This document shows positions 13,701 through 28,700 of a DNA stretch of 64,000 nucleotides, piece by piece; the stretch's first letter is position 1; every line of letters begins with the position of its first letter. A model generated the notes under the pieces. That model was not told the origin of the DNA. It made no database searches and worked only from the letters and a program-made list of their open reading frames with translations. Both the position numbers and the translations under genes were made by a program. The stretch comes from Mesocentrotus franciscanus (taxonomy: Eukaryota > Echinodermata > Echinoidea > Camarodonta > Strongylocentrotidae): positions 49,565,271 to 49,629,270 of the forward strand of contig CP137666.1 of NCBI GenBank assembly GCA_037976565.1, written 5' to 3'.

Positions 13701-16700
13701 AGAATTGACAGAAGAAACGGAAGAACCTAGTTTCTTAAACACTACTACTTCACCCACTCCACGCGGCATGTCATCTTCCCCAACAATTGAAGTCCTGTCT
13801 ACAACATCAACATTCTCTACCGTAGAGAAAGAAACAGATTTATCATCGACAGCTGTGCCTGAGGATGTTACAAAGTCACCAGGGGTGGATGCCACTACTG
13901 CTAAACCTCCGGGACTAATCGTAGTGAATGAGACAGCTGATACTACTCCAACCGAGAAAATGGTCACCGACTACTCTACAGAAATCGTGAAGGGCACAGA
14001 GCAACCATTGGTAGAAACAACGTTGTTTGGGTTGACTACTGAGGGAAGTGGCACAATGACACCTTCTAGTGGTACCACTCCTTTATACATAGAGTCGGAC
14101 ACTGGTGTAACGCCTACGCCTTCAAAACCCAGAGACACAAATGTTACAACGGAGGAACCAAGTTTTCTAAGCACTAGTTTAGTTGTTGAAACGACAGGCC
14201 CAGAAACAAATGCAACTGAAAAACCAATGTTTGAAACAACCACAGAAGGCAGTGGATTGCCATCTTCTCCAACGATTGAAATTTTAACCTCAACACTAAC
14301 ATCAATATTAACAACTAAAGAAGAAACAACGCCACTGCCAACAATCGAAATGACGTCTGTCGAAACTACCATTCTAAGTGAATTGTCATCAATCACTGCA
14401 CTACAGGGTGAAACTACATCACTAGTGATGGGCCTGACGACTACTAAGTCCCCAGGAATAATTCAACGAAATGAAACAAGTGCTGCTCCAGAAGCAACAG
14501 TGACGGGTTATTCTACAGAAATTAACACAGGCACAAGACAACCACCGGTAGAAGTTACATTTTCTGGATCAACTACTGAAGGAAGTGGTGGAGTGACAAC
14601 TTTGGACGGACAAACGACTTTGTTCACTATAGAGTCTACTACTGCAGTAACACCGATGTCTCAGAAAGAGCCATATTTGACAGAAGAAACGGAGGAACCT
14701 AGTTTCTTAAACACTACTACTTCACCTACACCACGAACAGACTTAGGTAAAAATGCAACAGAACAACCACTCCTCGAAACGACTCTGGATGGCAGCGGCA
14801 TGTCATCTTCCCCAACAATTGAAGTCCTGTCTACAACATCAACATTCTCTACCGTAGAGAAAGAAACAGATTTATCATCGACAGCTATGCCTGAGGATGT
14901 TACAAAGTCACCAGGGGTGGCTGTCACTACTGCTAAATTTCCGGGATCAATCGTCCAAAACGAGACAACTGATAATACTCCAACTGAGAAAATGGTTACC
15001 GATTATTCTCCAGACCTCACTAAGGGCACAGAGCAACCAACGGTAGAAACGACGTTGTTCGGATTGACTACTGAGGGAAGTGGCACAGTGATAGCCACAA
15101 ATGTAACAACAGAGGAACCTAGTTTTTTAAGTACTAGTTTAATTGATGAAACAATGGGCCCTGAAACAAATGCAACAGAGAAACCGATGTTTGAAACAAC
15201 CACAGAAGGCAGCGGACTGTCATCTTCTCCACCGTTGGAAATTCTATCTACAACATCAACATTACCATCAACCAAGGGCGAAGCAACACCACTGCCTACA
15301 ATCGAAATCATGTCTGTCCAAACTACCATTCTAACTGGTGAATTGTCATCAACCGCTACAATCCAGGATGAAACTACATCAACAGGGATGGACATGTCTA
15401 CTACTAAGTTCCCAGAACTAACTCAACAAAATGAAACAAGCTCTGCTTCCAAAACAACAGCGACAGGTTATTTTACAGAAGTCATCACAGGCACAAGCCA
15501 ACCGACGGTAGAAATTACATTACCTGGATCAACTACCGAAGGGAGTGGCGAAGTGACAACCCTGTACGGACAGACGACTTTGTTTTCTATAGAGTCTACA
15601 ACTGCAGTACCACCGATTTCTCCGACAGATTTGACAGAAGAAACGGAGGAACCTAGTTTCCTGGGCACTACTACTTCACCCATACCTCGAACAGCCTTAG
15701 GTCAAAATGCAACAGAACAACCACTCTTTGAAACGACTCTGGATGGCCGCGGCATGTCATCTTCCACAACAATTGAAGTCCTGTCTACAACATCAACGTT
15801 CCCTACCGTAGAGAAAGAAACAGATTTATCATCGACAGCTATGCCTGAGGATGTTACAAAGTCACCAAGGATGGATGTCACTACTGCTAAATTTCCGGGA
15901 TCAATCGTCCTAAATGAGACAACTGATAATACTCCAACTGAGAAAATGGTTACCGATTATTCTCCAGACCTCATTAAGGGAACAGAGCAACCAACGATAG
16001 AAACAACGTTGTTTGGATTGACTACTGAGGGAAGTGGCACAGTGATAGCCACAAATGTAACAACAGAGGAACCTAGTTTTTTAAGTACTAGTTTAATTGA
16101 TGAAACAATGGGCCCTGAAACAAATGCAACAGAGAAACCGATGTTTGAAACAACCACAGAAGGCAGCGGACTGTCATCTTCTCCACCGTTGGAAATTCTA
16201 TCTACAACATCAACATTACCATCAACCAAGGGCGAAGCAACACCACTGCCTACAATCGAAATCATGTCTGTCCAAACTACCATTCTAACTGGTGAATTGT
16301 CATCAACCGCTACAATCCAAGATGAAACTACATCAACAGGGATGGACATGTCTACTACTAAGTCTCCAGAACTAACTCAACAAAATGAAACAAGCTCTGC
16401 TTCCGAAACAACAGCGACAGGTTATTTTACAGAAGTCATAACAGGCACAAACCAACCGACGGTAGAAATTACATTATCTGGATCAACTACTGAAGGAAGT
16501 GGTGAAGTGACAACCTTTGACGGACAAACGACTTTATTTTCAGTAGATTCTACTATTGCAGTAACACCGATGTCTCCGGCAGATTTGACAGAAGAAACGG
16601 AGGAACCTAGTTTCCTAGGCACTACTACTTCACCCATACCTCGAACAGCCTTAGGTCAAAATGCAACAGAACAACCACTCTTTGAAACGACTCTGGATGG

Positions 16701-19700
16701 AAGCGGCATGTCATCTTCCCCAACAATTGAAGTCCTGTCTACAACATCAACGTTCCCTACCGTAGAAAAAGAAACAGATTTATCATCGACAGCTATGCCT
16801 GAGGATGTTACAAAGTCACCAAGGATGGATGTCACTACTGCTAAATTTCCAGGACTAATCGTACTGAATGAGACAACACAAGAACCGCTTTTCGACACGA
16901 CTATAGATGGTAGTGGCATGTTATCATCCCCAACAACTGAGGTCCTGTCTACAACATTATTCCCCAATAAGGAAGAAACAGATTTACCATTGACAACAAA
17001 GATTGAGGATGTAACAAAATTAGCAGCGGCGGATGTAACGACTGCTAAATCCCCAGGATTAATAGTACTGAATGAGACAAGTGGCACTGCTCCAACGGAT
17101 AAAATTGGTACGGATTATTCTACAGACATCACTACAGTGCAACCACCAGAAGTAACGGTATATGGATCGACCTCTGAGGGAAGTGGTACAATGACCCCTT
17201 CTATTGGTACGACTACTTTATACACAGAGTCGGATACTGGTGTAACATCTACGCCTTCAAAATCCATAGACACAGAGGTTACAACAGAGGAACCAAGTTT
17301 TCTAAGTACTAGTTTAATTGTCGAAACGACGGGCCCGGAAACAAATGGAACTGAGAAACCGATATTTGTAGCAGCAACAGAAGGGAGTGGATTGCTATAT
17401 TCTCCAACGACTGAAATTCTATCTTCAACATCCAGATTTACAACCAAGGGCGAATCAACTCCATTGTCAACCATTGAAATCACGTCTTTCGAAACTACCA
17501 CTCGTACAACTGAATTTCCGTCAACCACTACACTTCAGAGTGAAACAACAACGCCAGGGATGGGAATGACTACTGCTAAGGCACCAGAACTAATTCAACA
17601 AAATATAACCAGGGCGGCTACAGAAGCAACAACGACAGGTTCTTCTACATATGTCATCACAGGCACAATGCAACCCACGGTCGACGTGACATCAACTACT
17701 GAAGGAAGTGGTGAAATGACTACCTTGGAAGAACGAACTGGTTTGTTTGCAGAAGGGTCTACTACTGCAGTAACTCCGATGTCTTCAACAAGGTTAGATT
17801 TCAAAGAAGAAACCCCAGAACCCAGCTTCTTAAGGACCAGCACTTCACCAACCGCACAAACAGGTTTAGGGCAAAATGCAACAGAAGAACCGCTTTTCGA
17901 AACGACTTTCGATGGTAGCGGCATGTCATCATCCCAAACAACTGAAGTCCTGTCTACAACATTCTCTCCCAATACGGAAGCAACAGATTTACCATTGACA
18001 CCTAATGTTGAGGATGTAACACAATTGGCAGCAGTGGATGTAACGACTGCTAAATCCCCAGGATTAATAGTACTGAATGAGACAACTGGCACTGCTCCAA
18101 CCGATAAAATGGGTACGGACTATTCTACAGACATCACTACAGTGCAACCAACAGTAGAAGTAACGTTATATGGATCGACCTCTGAGGGAAGTGGTACAAT
18201 GACCCCTTCTAGTGGTATGACTACTTTATACACAGAGTCGGATACTGGTGTAACATCTACGCCTTCAAAATCCATAGACACAAAGGTTACAACAGAGGAA
18301 CCCGGTTTTCTAAGTACTAGTTTAATTGTCGAAACGACGGGCCCAGAAACAAATGGAACTGAGAAACCGATATTTGAAGCAGCAACAGAAGGGAGTGGAT
18401 TGCTATATTCTCCAACGAATGAAATTCTATCTTCAACATCCAGATTTACAACCAAGGGCGAATCAACTCCATTGTCAACCATTGAAATCACGTCTTTCGA
18501 AACTACCACTCGTACAACTGAATTTCCGTCAACCACTACACTTCAGAGTGAAACAACAACGCCAGGGATGGGAATGACTACTGCTAAGGCCCCAGAACTA
18601 ATTCAACAAAATATAACCAGGGCGGCTACAGAATCAACAACGACAGGTTCTTCTACATATGTCATCACAGGCACAATGCAACCCACGGTGGAAGTGACAT
18701 CAACTACTGAAGGCAGTGGTGAAATGACTACCTTGGATCAACGAACTGGTTTGTTTGCAGAAGAGACTACTACTGCAGTAACTTCGATGTCTTCAACAAG
18801 GTTAGATTTCAAAGAAGAAACACAAGAACCCAGCTTCTTAAGAACCAGCACTTCACCCACCGCACGAACAGGCTCAGGGCAAAATACAACAAAAGAACCG
18901 CTTTTCGAAACGACTCTGGATGGAAGTGGCATGCCATCTTCTCCATCGATTGATGTCCTGTCTACAACGTCAACATTCTCTACTACAGAAAAAGGAAAAG
19001 GTTTACCATCCACATCTAAGGTTGAGGATGTAACAAAATTGGCAGCGGTGGATGTATCGACTGCTAAATCCCCAGGTTTAATAGTACTGAATGAGACAAC
19101 TGGCACTGCTCCAACCGATAAAATGGGTACGGATTATTCTACAGACATCACTACAGTGCAACCAACAGAAGAAGTAACGTTATATGGATCGACCTCTGAG
19201 GGAAGTGGTACAATGTCCCCTTCTAGTGGTGCGACTACTTTATACACAGAGTCGGATACTGGTGTAACATCTACGCCCTCAAAATCCATAGAAACAAAGG
19301 TTACAACAGAGGAACCAAGTTTTCTAAGTACTAGTTTAATTGCCAAAACGACGGGCCCAGAAACAAATGGAACTGAGAAACCGATATTTGAAGCAGCAAC
19401 AGAAGGAAGTGGATTGCTATATTCTCCAACGACTGAAATTCTATCTTCAACATCCAGATTTACAACCAAGGGCGAATCAACTCCATTGTCAACCACAGAA
19501 ATCACGTCTTTCGAAACTACCACTCGTACAACTGAATTTCCGTCAACCACTACACTTCAGGGTGAAACAACAACGCCAGGGATGGGAATGACTACTGCTA
19601 AGGCCCCAGAACTAATTCAACAAAATATAACCAGGGCGGCTACAGAAGCCACAACGACAGGTTCTTCTACATATGTCATCACAGGCACAATGCAACCCAC

Positions 19701-22700
19701 GGTCGAAGTGACATCAACTACTGAAGGAAGTGGTGAAATGACCACCTTGGAAGAACGAACTGGTTTGTTTGCAGAAGGGTCTACTACTGCAGTAACTTCG
19801 ATGTCTTCAACAAGGTTAGATTTCAAAGAAGAAACCCAAGAACCCAGCTTCTTAAGGACCAGCACTTCACCCACCGCACAAACAGGTTTAGGGCAAAATG
19901 CAACAGAAGAACCGCTTTTCGAAACAACTTTCGATGGTAGCGGCATGTCATCATCCCAAACAACTGAAGTCCTGTCTACAACGTCAACATTCTCTACTAC
20001 AGAAAAAGGAAAAGGTTTACCATCCACATCTAATGTTGAGGATGTAACAAAATTGGCAGCGGTGGATGTATCGACTGCTAAATCCCCAGGTTTAATAGTA
20101 CTGAATGAGACAACTGGCACTGCTCCAACCGATAAAATAGGTACGGATTATTCTACAGACATCACTACAGTGCAACCAACAGAAGAAGTATCGTTATATG
20201 GATCGACCTCTGAGGGAAGTGGTACAATGTCCCCTTCTAGTGGTGCGACTACTTTATACACAGAGTCGGATACTGGTGTAACATCTACGCCTACAAAATC
20301 CATAGAAACAAAGGTTACAACAGAGGAACCCGGTTTTCTAAGTACTAGTTTAATTGCCGAAACGACAGGCCCAGAAACAAATGGAACTGAGAAACCGATA
20401 TTTGAAGCAGCAACAGAAGGAAGTGGATTGCTATATTCTCCAACGACTGAAATTCTATCCTCAACATCCAGATTTACAACCAAGGACGAATCAACTCCAT
20501 TGCCAACCATCAAAATGACGTCTTTCGAAACTACCATTCGTACAACTGAATTTTCGTCAACCACTACACTTCAGGGTGAAACAACAACGCCAGGGATGGG
20601 AATGACTACTGCTAAGGCCCCAGAACTAATTCAACAAAATATAACCAGGGCGGCTACAGAAGCAACAACGACAGGTTCTTCTACATATGTCATCACAGGC
20701 ACAATGCAACCCACGGTGGAAGTGACATCATCTACTGAAGGCAGTGGTGAAATGACTACCTTGGAACAACGCACTGGTTTGTTTGCAGAAGGGTCTACTA
20801 CTGCAGTAACTCCGATGTCTTCAACAAGGTTAGATTCGAAAGAAGAAACCCAAGAACCCAGCTTCTTAAGAACCAGCACTTCACCCACCGCACGAACAGG
20901 CTTAGGGCAAAATACAACAAAAGAACCGCTTTTCGAAACGACTCTGGATGGAAGTGGCATGTCGTCTTCTCCATCGGGTGATGTCCTGTCTACAACGTCA
21001 ACATTTTCTACTACAGAGAAGGGAAAAGGTTCACCATCCACATCTAAGCTTGAGGATGTAACAGAGTCACAAGGGTGGATATCACTACTGCTAAATCCCC
21101 GGGACTAATCGTACTGAATGAGACAACGGATACCACTCCAAACGAGAAAATGATTACCGAATATTCTACAGAAGTCAGGACGGGCACAGAGCAACCAACG
21201 AAAGAAACAACATTCTTTGGAACGACGTCTGAGGGAAGTGGCACAGTGACTCCTAGTATTGGTACCACTACTTTATACACAGAGTCGGACACTGGTGTAA
21301 CACCGACATCTTCAAAAGAGAAAGAGCCCAAGATAACAGAGGAACCCGGTTTTCTAAGTACTAGTTTAATTGTCGAAATAACAAGTCCAGAAACAAATGC
21401 GACTGAGAAACCGATCTTTGAAACAACAACAGAAGGTAGTGGATTACAATCTTCTCCAACGACTGAAATTCTATCTTCAACATCCAGATTTACAACCAAG
21501 GACGAATCAACACCATTGCCAACCATCAAAATGACGTCTTTTGAAACTACCACTCGAACAACTGAATTTCCGTCAACCACTACACTTCAGGGTGAAACAA
21601 CAACGCCAGGGATGGGAATGACTACTGCTAAGGCCCCAGAACTAATTCAACAAAATATAACCAGGGCGGCTACAGAAGCCACAACGACAGGTTCTTCTAC
21701 ATATGTCATCACAGGCACAATGCAACCCACGGTGGAAGTGACATCAACTACTGAAGGCAGTGGTGAAATGACTACCTTGGAAGAACGACCTGTTTGGTTA
21801 GCAGAAGGGACTACTACTGCAGTAACTCCAATGTCTTCAACAAAGTTGGATTTGAAAGAAGAAACTCCAGAACCCAGCTTCTTAAGAACCAGCACTTCAC
21901 CCACCGCACGAACAGGCTTAGGGCAAAATACTACAGAAGAACCGCTTTTCGAAACGACTTTTGATGGTAGCGGCATGTCATCATCCCAAACAACTGAAGT
22001 CCTTTCTACAACATTCTCTCCCAATAAGGAAGCAACAGATTTACCATTGACAACTAAGGTGGAGGATGTAACAAAATTGGCAGCCGTGGATGTAACGACT
22101 GCTAAACCCCCAGGATTAATAGTACTGAATGAGACAACTGGCACTGCTCCAACCGATAAAATGAGTACGGATTATTCTACAGACATCACTACAGAGCAAC
22201 CACCAGAAGAAGTAACGTTATATGGATCAACCTCTGAGGGAAGTGGTACAATGACCCCTTCTAGTGGTACGACTACTTTATACACAGAGTCGGATACTGG
22301 TGTAACATCTACGCCTTCAAAATCCATAGAAACAAAGGTTACAACAGAGGAACCCGGTTTTCTAAGTACTAGTTTAATTGCCGAAACGACAGGCCCAGAA
22401 ACAAATGGAACTGAGAAACCGATATTTGAAGCAGCAACAGAAGGAAGTGGATTGCTATATTCTCCAACGACTGAAATTCTATCCTCAACATCCAGATTTA
22501 CAACCAAGGACGAATCAACTCCATTGCCAACCATCAAAATGACGTCTTTCGAAACTACCATTCGTACAACTGAATTTCCGTCAACCACTACACTTCAGGG
22601 TGAAACAACGACGCCAGGGATGGGAATGACTACTGCTAAGGCCCCAGAACTAATTCAACAAAATATAACCAGGGCGGCTACAGAAGCAACAACGACAGGT

Positions 22701-25700
22701 TCTTCTACATATGTCATCACAGGCACAATGCAACCCACGGTCGAAGTGACATCAACTCTTGAAGGCAGTGGTGAAATGACTACCTTGGAACAACGCACTG
22801 GTTTGTTTGCAGAAGGGTCTACTACTGCAGTAACTCCGATGTCTTCAACAAGGTTAGATTCGAAAGAAGAAACCCAAGAACCCAGCTTCTTAAGAACCAG
22901 CACTTCACCCACCGCACGAACAGGCTTAGGGCAAAATACAACAAAAGAACCGCCGAAACGACTCTGGATGGAAGTGGCATGTCGTCTTCTCCATCGGGTG
23001 ATGTCCTGTCTACAACGTCAACATTTTCTACTACAGAGAAGGGAAAAGGTTCACCATCCACATCTAAGCTTGAGGATGTAACAGAGTCACAAGGGTGGAT
23101 ATCACTACTGCTAAATCCCCGGGACTAATCGTACTGAATGAGACAACGGATACCACTCCAAACGAGAAAATGATTACCGAATATTCTACAGAAGTCAGGA
23201 CGGGCACAGAGCAACCAACGAAAGAAACAACATTCTTTGGAACGACGTCTGAGGGAAGTGGCACAGTGACTCCTAGTATTGGTACCACTACTTTATACAC
23301 AGAGTCGGACACTGGTGTAACACCGACATCTTCAAAAGAGAAAGAGCCCAAGATAACAGAGGAACCCGGTTTTCTAAGTACTAGTTTAATTGTCGAAATA
23401 ACAAGTCCAGAAACAAATGCGACTGAGAAACCGATCTTTGAAACAACAACAGAAGGTAGTGGATTACAATCTTCTCCAACGACTGAAATTCTATCTTCAA
23501 CATCCAGATTTACAACCAAGGACGAATCAACACCATTGCCAACCATCAAAATGACGTCTTTTGAAACTACCACTCGTACAACTGAATTTCCATCAACCAC
23601 TACACTTCAGGGTGAAACAACAACGCCAGGGATGGGAATGACTACTGCTAAGGCCCCAGAACTAATTCAACAAAATATAACCAGGGCGGCTACAGAAGCC
23701 ACAACGACAGGTTCTTCTACATATGTCATCACAGGCACAATGCAACCCACGGTGGAAGTGACATCAACTACTGAAGGCAGTGGTGAAATGACTACCTTGG
23801 AAGAACGACCTGGTTTGTTTGCAGAAGGGACTACTACTGCAGTAACTCCGATGTCTTCAACAAAGTTGGATTTGAAAGAAGAAACTCAAGAACCCAGCTT
23901 CTTAAGAACCAGCACTTCACCCACCGCACGAACAGGCTTAGGGCAAAATATAACAGAAGAACCGCTTTTCGAAACGACTTTTGATGGTAGCGGCATGTCG
24001 TCATCCCAAACAACTGAAGTCCTTTCTACAACATTCTATCCCAATAAGGAAGCAACAGATTTACCATTGACAACTAAGGTGGAGGATGTAACAAAATTGG
24101 CAGCGGTGGATGTAACGACTGCTAAACCCCCAGGATTAATAGTACTGAATGAGACAACTGGCACTGTTCCAACCGATAAAATGAGTACGGATTATTCTAC
24201 AGACATCACTACAGAGCAACCACCAGAAGAAGTAACGTTATATGGATCGACCTCTGAGGGAAATGGTACAATGACCCTTTCTAGTGGTATGACTTCTTTA
24301 TACACAGAGTCGAATACTGGTGTAACATCTACGCCCTCAAAATCCATAGACACAAAGGTTACAACAGAGGAACCCAGTTTTCTAAGTACTAGTTTAATTG
24401 TCGAAATAACGGATCCAGAAACAAATGCGACTGAGAGACCGATCTTTGAAACAACAACAGAAGGTAGTGCATTACCATCTTCTCCAGCGACTGAAATTTT
24501 ATCCTCAACATCCAGATTCACAACCATGGAAGGAACTCCATTGCTAACCAATAAAATCACGTCTTTCGAAACTACCACTCTTACAACTGAATTTTCGTCA
24601 ACCACCGCACTTCAGGATGAAGCAACATCGCGGGGGATGGACATGACTACTGCTAAGTCCCCAGAACTAATTCAACAGAATGAGACAATCACTGTTATGG
24701 GGACAACAGTGACAGGATATTCTACATATGAAATGACAGACACGGTGCAATTAACGGTAGAACCGACGTTACCTGGATCTTTGGAAGGAAGTGGCACAAC
24801 GATTACTTCTCGCGGGATCACTACTGAATACAAACAGGAGTCGGGTAGCGGTGTTACTCCTACATCTTCAAAACAGACGGATGTGGAGAAGACAACAAAA
24901 GAACCTAGTTTTCTAGTAACTAGTTCTGCTAAAACGACGGATTCAGACCAAACAACAACAGAGGAAATATTGGAAACAACTGTGGAAGGGAGCGGAATAT
25001 CATCTCCCCATCGATTGAAATTATATCCACAACATTCACTACTGAAGAAGAAACAAAACCTGTAGCAGAAATGTATTCTCCAAGCGAAATGACAGGCACA
25101 AGACCAATGGAAGTCCACTCTACAACGTCAGCAATCACTACTGAAGAAGGAGCGACGATTTTCCCGTCAACAACTATACGTGAAGAAGTAACAAAACCGC
25201 CAGTGGAAGATGTGGCTACTGCTAGACCTCCAGGACTAATCAAACTAAACGAGACAACTGACACTGCTTCAATCGAAAAAATGGTGACCGGGTATTCTAC
25301 AGAACAAACTACGGGGACAAAGGTACTAGTGGCCGATGTTACATCGTTTGGATCGACCTCTGAGGGAAGTGGCACAGTGACTACTTCTAGTGGAATCACT
25401 ACTGTAGACAAACAAGAGTCGGTTACAGCTGTAACTCCTTCGTCTTCAACACAGACAGACTTGAACGAAATAACAGAAGAACCTAGTTATCTTCATACTA
25501 CTATCATTGCTAAAATGACGGGCCCAGAAAAAACAGCAACAGAGGAGGAACTTTTCCAAACGACTATGGAAGGAAGCGGAATGTCACCTTCCCCCACGAT
25601 CGAAATTCTTTCTACAGCAATCACTACTGAAGAGGAAGCAACAATTTTCACGTCAACAACTATACGCGAGGATATATCAAAATCGCCGATGGAGGATGTG

Positions 25701-28700
25701 GCTACTGCTAGACCTCCAGGACTAATCAAACTAAACGAGACAAGTGACACTACTTCAATCGAAAAAATGGTGACCGGGTATTCTACAGAACAAACTACGA
25801 GGACAAAGGTACTAGTGGCCGATGTTACATCGTTTGGATCGACCTCTGAGGATAGAGGCACAGTGACTACTTCTAGTGGAATCACTACTGTAGACAAACA
25901 AGAGTCGGTTACAGCTGTAACTCCTACGTCTTCAAAACAGATAGAGTTAAAGAAACCAACAGAAGAACCTAGTTATCTTCGTACTACGGTCATTGTTGAA
26001 ACGACGGGCCCAGAAAAAACAGCAACAGAGGAGGAACTTTTCCAAACGACTATGGAAGGAAGCGGAATGTCACCTTCCCCACGATCGAAATTCTTTCTAC
26101 AGCAATCACTACTGAAGAGGAAGCAACAATTTTCACGTCAACAACTATACGCGAGGATATATCAAAATCGCCGATGGAGGATGTGGCTACTCCTAGATCT
26201 CCAGGACTAATCAAACTAAACGAGACAAGTGACACTGCTTCAATCGAAAAAATGGTGACCGGGTATTCTACAGAACAAACTACGGGACAAAGGTACTAGT
26301 GGCCGATGTTACATCGTTTGGATCGACCTCTGAGGGAAGTGGCACAGTGACTACTTCTAGTGGAATCACTACTGTAGACAAACAAGAGTCGGTTACAGCT
26401 GTAACTCCTACGTCTTCAAAACAGATAGAGTTAAAGAAACCAACAGAAGAACCTAGTTATCTTCGTACTACGGTCATTGTTGAAACGACGGGCCCAGAAA
26501 AAACAGCAACAGAGGAGGAACTTTTCCAAACGACTATGGAAGGAAGCGGAATGTCACCTTCCCCACGATCGAAATTCTTTCTACAGCAATCACTACTGAA
26601 GAGGAAGCAACAATTTTCACGTCAACAACTATACGCGAGGATATATCAAAATCGCCGATGGAGGATGTGGCTACTCCTAGATCTCCAGGACTAATCAAAC
26701 TAAACGAGACAAGTGACACTGCTTCAATCGAAAAAATGGTGACCGGGTATTCTACAGAACAAACTACGGGGACAAAGGTACTAGTGGCCGATGTTACATC
26801 GTTTGGATCGACCTCTGAGGGAAGTGGCACAGTGACTACTTCTAGTGGAATCACTACTGTAGACAAACAAGAGTCGGTTACAGCTGTAACTCCTACGTCT
26901 TCAAAACAGATAGAGTTAAAGAAACCAACAGAAGAACCTAGTTATCTTCGTACTACGGTCATTGTTGAAACGACGGGCCCAGAAAAAACAGCAACAGAGG
27001 AGGAACTTTTCCAAACGACTATGGAAGGAAGCGGAATGTCACCTTCCCCACGATCGAAATTCTTTCTACAGCAATCACTACTGAAGAGGAAGCAACAATT
27101 TTCACGTCAACAACTATACGCGAGGATATATCAAAATCGCCGATGGAGGATGTGGCTACTCCTAGATCTCCAGGACTAATCAAACTAAACGAGACAAGTG
27201 ACACTGCTTCAATCGAAAAAATGGTGACCGGGTATTCTACAGAACAAACTACGGGACAAAGGTACTAGTGGCCGATGTTACATCGTTTGGATCGACCTCT
27301 GAGGGAAGTGGCACAGTGACTACTTCTAGTGGAATCACTACTGTAGACAAACAAGAGTCGGTTACAGCTGTAACTCCCTCGTCTTCAAAACAGATAGAGT
27401 TAAAGAAACCAACAGAAGAACCTAGTTATCTTCGTACTACGGTCATTGTTGAAACGACGGGCCCAGAAAAAACAGCAACAGAGGAGGAACTTTTCCAAAC
27501 GACTATGGAAGGAAGCGGAATGTCGCCTTCCCCCACGATCGAAATTCTTTCTACAGCAATCACTACTGAAGAGGAAGCAACAATTTTCACGTCAACAACT
27601 ATACGCGAGGATATATCAAAATCGCCGATGGAGGATGTGGCTACTCCTAGATCTCCAGGACTAATCAAACTAAACGAGACAAGTGACACTGCTTCAATCG
27701 AAAAAATGGTGACCGGGTATTCTACAGAACAAACTACGGGGACAAAGGTACTAGTGGCCGATGTTACATCGTTTGGATCGACCTCTGAGGGAAGTGGCAC
27801 AGTGACTACTTCTAGTGGAATCACTACTGTAGACAAACAAGAGTCGGTTACAGCTGTAACTCCTACGTCTTCAAAACAGATAGAGTTAAAGAAAACAACA
27901 GAAGAACCTAGTTATCTTCGTACTACGGTCATTGTTGAAACGACGGGCCCAGAAAAAACAGCAACAGAGGAGGAACTTTTCCAAACGACTTTGGAAGGAA
28001 GCGGAATGTCACCTTCCCCCACGATCGAAATTCTTTCTACAGCAATCACTACTGAAGAGGAAGCAACAATTTTCACGTCAACAACTATACGCGAGGATAT
28101 ATCAAAATCGCCGATGGAGGATGTGGCTACTCCTAGATCTCCAGGACTAATCAAACTAAACGAGACAAGTGACACTGCTTCAATCGAAAAAATGGTGACC
28201 GGGTATTCTACAGAACAAACTACGGGACAAAGGTACTAGTGGCCGATGTTACATCGTTTGGATCGACCTCTGAGGGAAGTGGCACAGTGACTACTTCTAG
28301 TGGAATCACTACTGTAGACAAACAAGAGTCGGTTACAGCTGTAACTCCTACGTCTTCAAAACAGATAGAGTTAAAGAAACCAACAGAAGAACCTAGTTAT
28401 CTTCGTACTACGGTCATTGTTGAAACGACGGGCCCAGAAAAAACAGCAACAGAGGAGGAACTTTTCCAAACGACTATGGAAGGAAGCGGAATGTCACCTT
28501 CCCCCACGATCGAAATTCTTTCTACAGCAATCACTACTGAAGAGGAAGCAACAATTTTCACGTCAACAACTATACGTGAGGATATATCAAAATCGCCGAT
28601 GGAGGATGTGGCTACTCCTAGATCTCCAGGACTAATCAAACTAAACGAGACAAGTGACACTGCTTCAATCGAAAAAATGGTGACCGGGTATTCTACAGAA

